Shown piece by piece: positions 6,408 to 6,624 of a stretch of 6,624 nt of DNA (the stretch's first letter is position 1; each line of letters starts with the position of its first letter). Source of the DNA: Prevotellaceae bacterium (GTDB taxonomy: Bacteria; Bacteroidota; Bacteroidia; Bacteroidales; UBA932). Location: assembly GCA_031259655.1 (NCBI GenBank), contig JAIRLF010000130.1:1-6624 (forward strand), written 5' to 3'. The translations under genes and the position numbers were made by a program. The notes below the pieces were generated by a model. The model was not told where the DNA came from and did no database searches. It saw only the letters and a program-made list of their open reading frames with translations.

Positions 6408-6575
6408 TTTTTTTTGATGCATCGAAATGTTCATGGACGCCCCGGAACGCTTTGGAAACATTCCATACAAAATTAAGAGACTCTTCCAACGCTTCGATGA
6501 CGCGTCATAAACAATTATGACGCTCTTCCAACGCTTTAACAACGCGTCGAAATGTTTTCAAGGCGACTTTTGACA
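6408..6575 (-). repeat. Same 42-bp repeat, inverted orientation (about 4 units)
   Basis: On the minus strand the units begin CGTTGGAAGAG at 6533 and at 6491 (exactly 42 nt apart) and CGTTCC at 6449. A more diverged unit covers 6575-6534. The outer unit shares GCCTTGAA at the same phase with the plus-strand unit at 6281, which ties the two blocks to one repeat family. Part of this strand is open from 6557 to 6336 and reads as a 14-residue repeat (KRWKSVIIVYDAS, then KRWKSLLILYGMF). However, the frame has no ATG start (only TTG at 6542) and decays toward the centre, so I treat it as repeat, not gene. Confidence 0.6.
6502..6523. other. Perfect 9-bp hairpin inside a repeat unit
   Basis: GCGTCATAA (6502-6510), loop ACAA, TTATGACGC (6515-6523): nine perfect base pairs with a four-base loop. 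It lies in the best-conserved inverted repeat unit. There is no T-run on either side, so it is not a standard terminator; it could be an RNA stem or a protein-binding palindrome. Confidence 0.7.
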
Positions 6576-6620
6576 GTTCTTATGTGTGTATGTGTGTCGT
6601 CGATATCTCTACGTAAGAAC
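6576..6620. repeat. 7-bp inverted repeat flanking a TG-rich segment
   Basis: GTTCTTA (6576-6582) and TAAGAAC (6614-6620) are perfect complements around a 31-nt loop rich in TGTG steps. The left arm starts right where the 42-bp repeat block ends. It may be a boundary structure or chance. Confidence 0.3.
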
Positions 6621-6624
6621 ATTA

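Noticed and set aside
6502..6523. Rho-independent terminator
   Set aside because: The stem is perfect but no U-tract follows on either strand.
6336..6542. Minus-strand open frame of 68 codons as a real gene
   Set aside because: It starts at TTG with no supporting promoter or ribosome site, and its sequence is explained by the 42-bp repeat; I report it as repeat only.
6239..6575. CRISPR array
   Set aside because: There are no constant repeats separated by unique spacers; units are contiguous, degenerate and switch orientation at the centre. No cas gene is nearby.
6300..6624. Right end of the IS66 element
   Set aside because: No sequence close to the reverse complement of the left terminus (GAAGTACCAGAGTAGTTAC) was found.

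Overview
The window looks like a chromosomal piece of a Bacteroidota genome, most likely order Bacteroidales. The evidence is a gliding-type lipoprotein (GldH) next to a PSP1/RicT-type protein, several TAnnTTTG (Bacteroides-type) -7 promoter boxes, a 6-bladed beta-propeller lipoprotein with a short signal peptide, an Rpn/PDDEXK_2 nuclease, and an IS66-family remnant. I cannot name a genus.

Left part (1-4508) is ordinary core genome on the minus strand. A tight four-gene cluster runs 4459 to 377: ricT (PSP1 domain), gldH, a GNAT-superfamily acyltransferase of the hemolysin/OlsB/GlsB type, and tilS (tRNA-Ile lysidine synthetase). The gaps are 2, 19 and 3 nt, and the likely promoter box is at 4501-4508, so it is probably one transcript. 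Its members serve different processes: signalling or RNA metabolism, an envelope lipoprotein, membrane aminolipid synthesis, and tRNA modification. The next minus-strand gene is an Rpn-family PD-(D/E)XK nuclease with its own promoter box, cut off by the left edge of the window.

Right part (4611-6624) is visibly more AT-rich and accessory in character. It opens with what looks like the left end of an IS66-type element (GTAA terminus, promoter, first 76 codons of the transposase). This is cut off where the family's GHTGHT region should continue. The cut joins it, 26 nt on, to a plus-strand gene for a 386-residue beta-propeller lipoprotein, which may now be read from the IS promoter.

The final 530 nt have no convincing gene. 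They hold an unusual structure: about four degenerate units of a 42-bp repeat on the plus strand (6239-6406), then about four units of the same repeat in inverted orientation (6408-6575). The two blocks converge at 6407. One unit contains a perfect 9-bp hairpin. The period is a multiple of three and part of one strand reads as a 14-residue repeat, but it lacks a good start codon. This convergent repeat is the least explained signal in the window.
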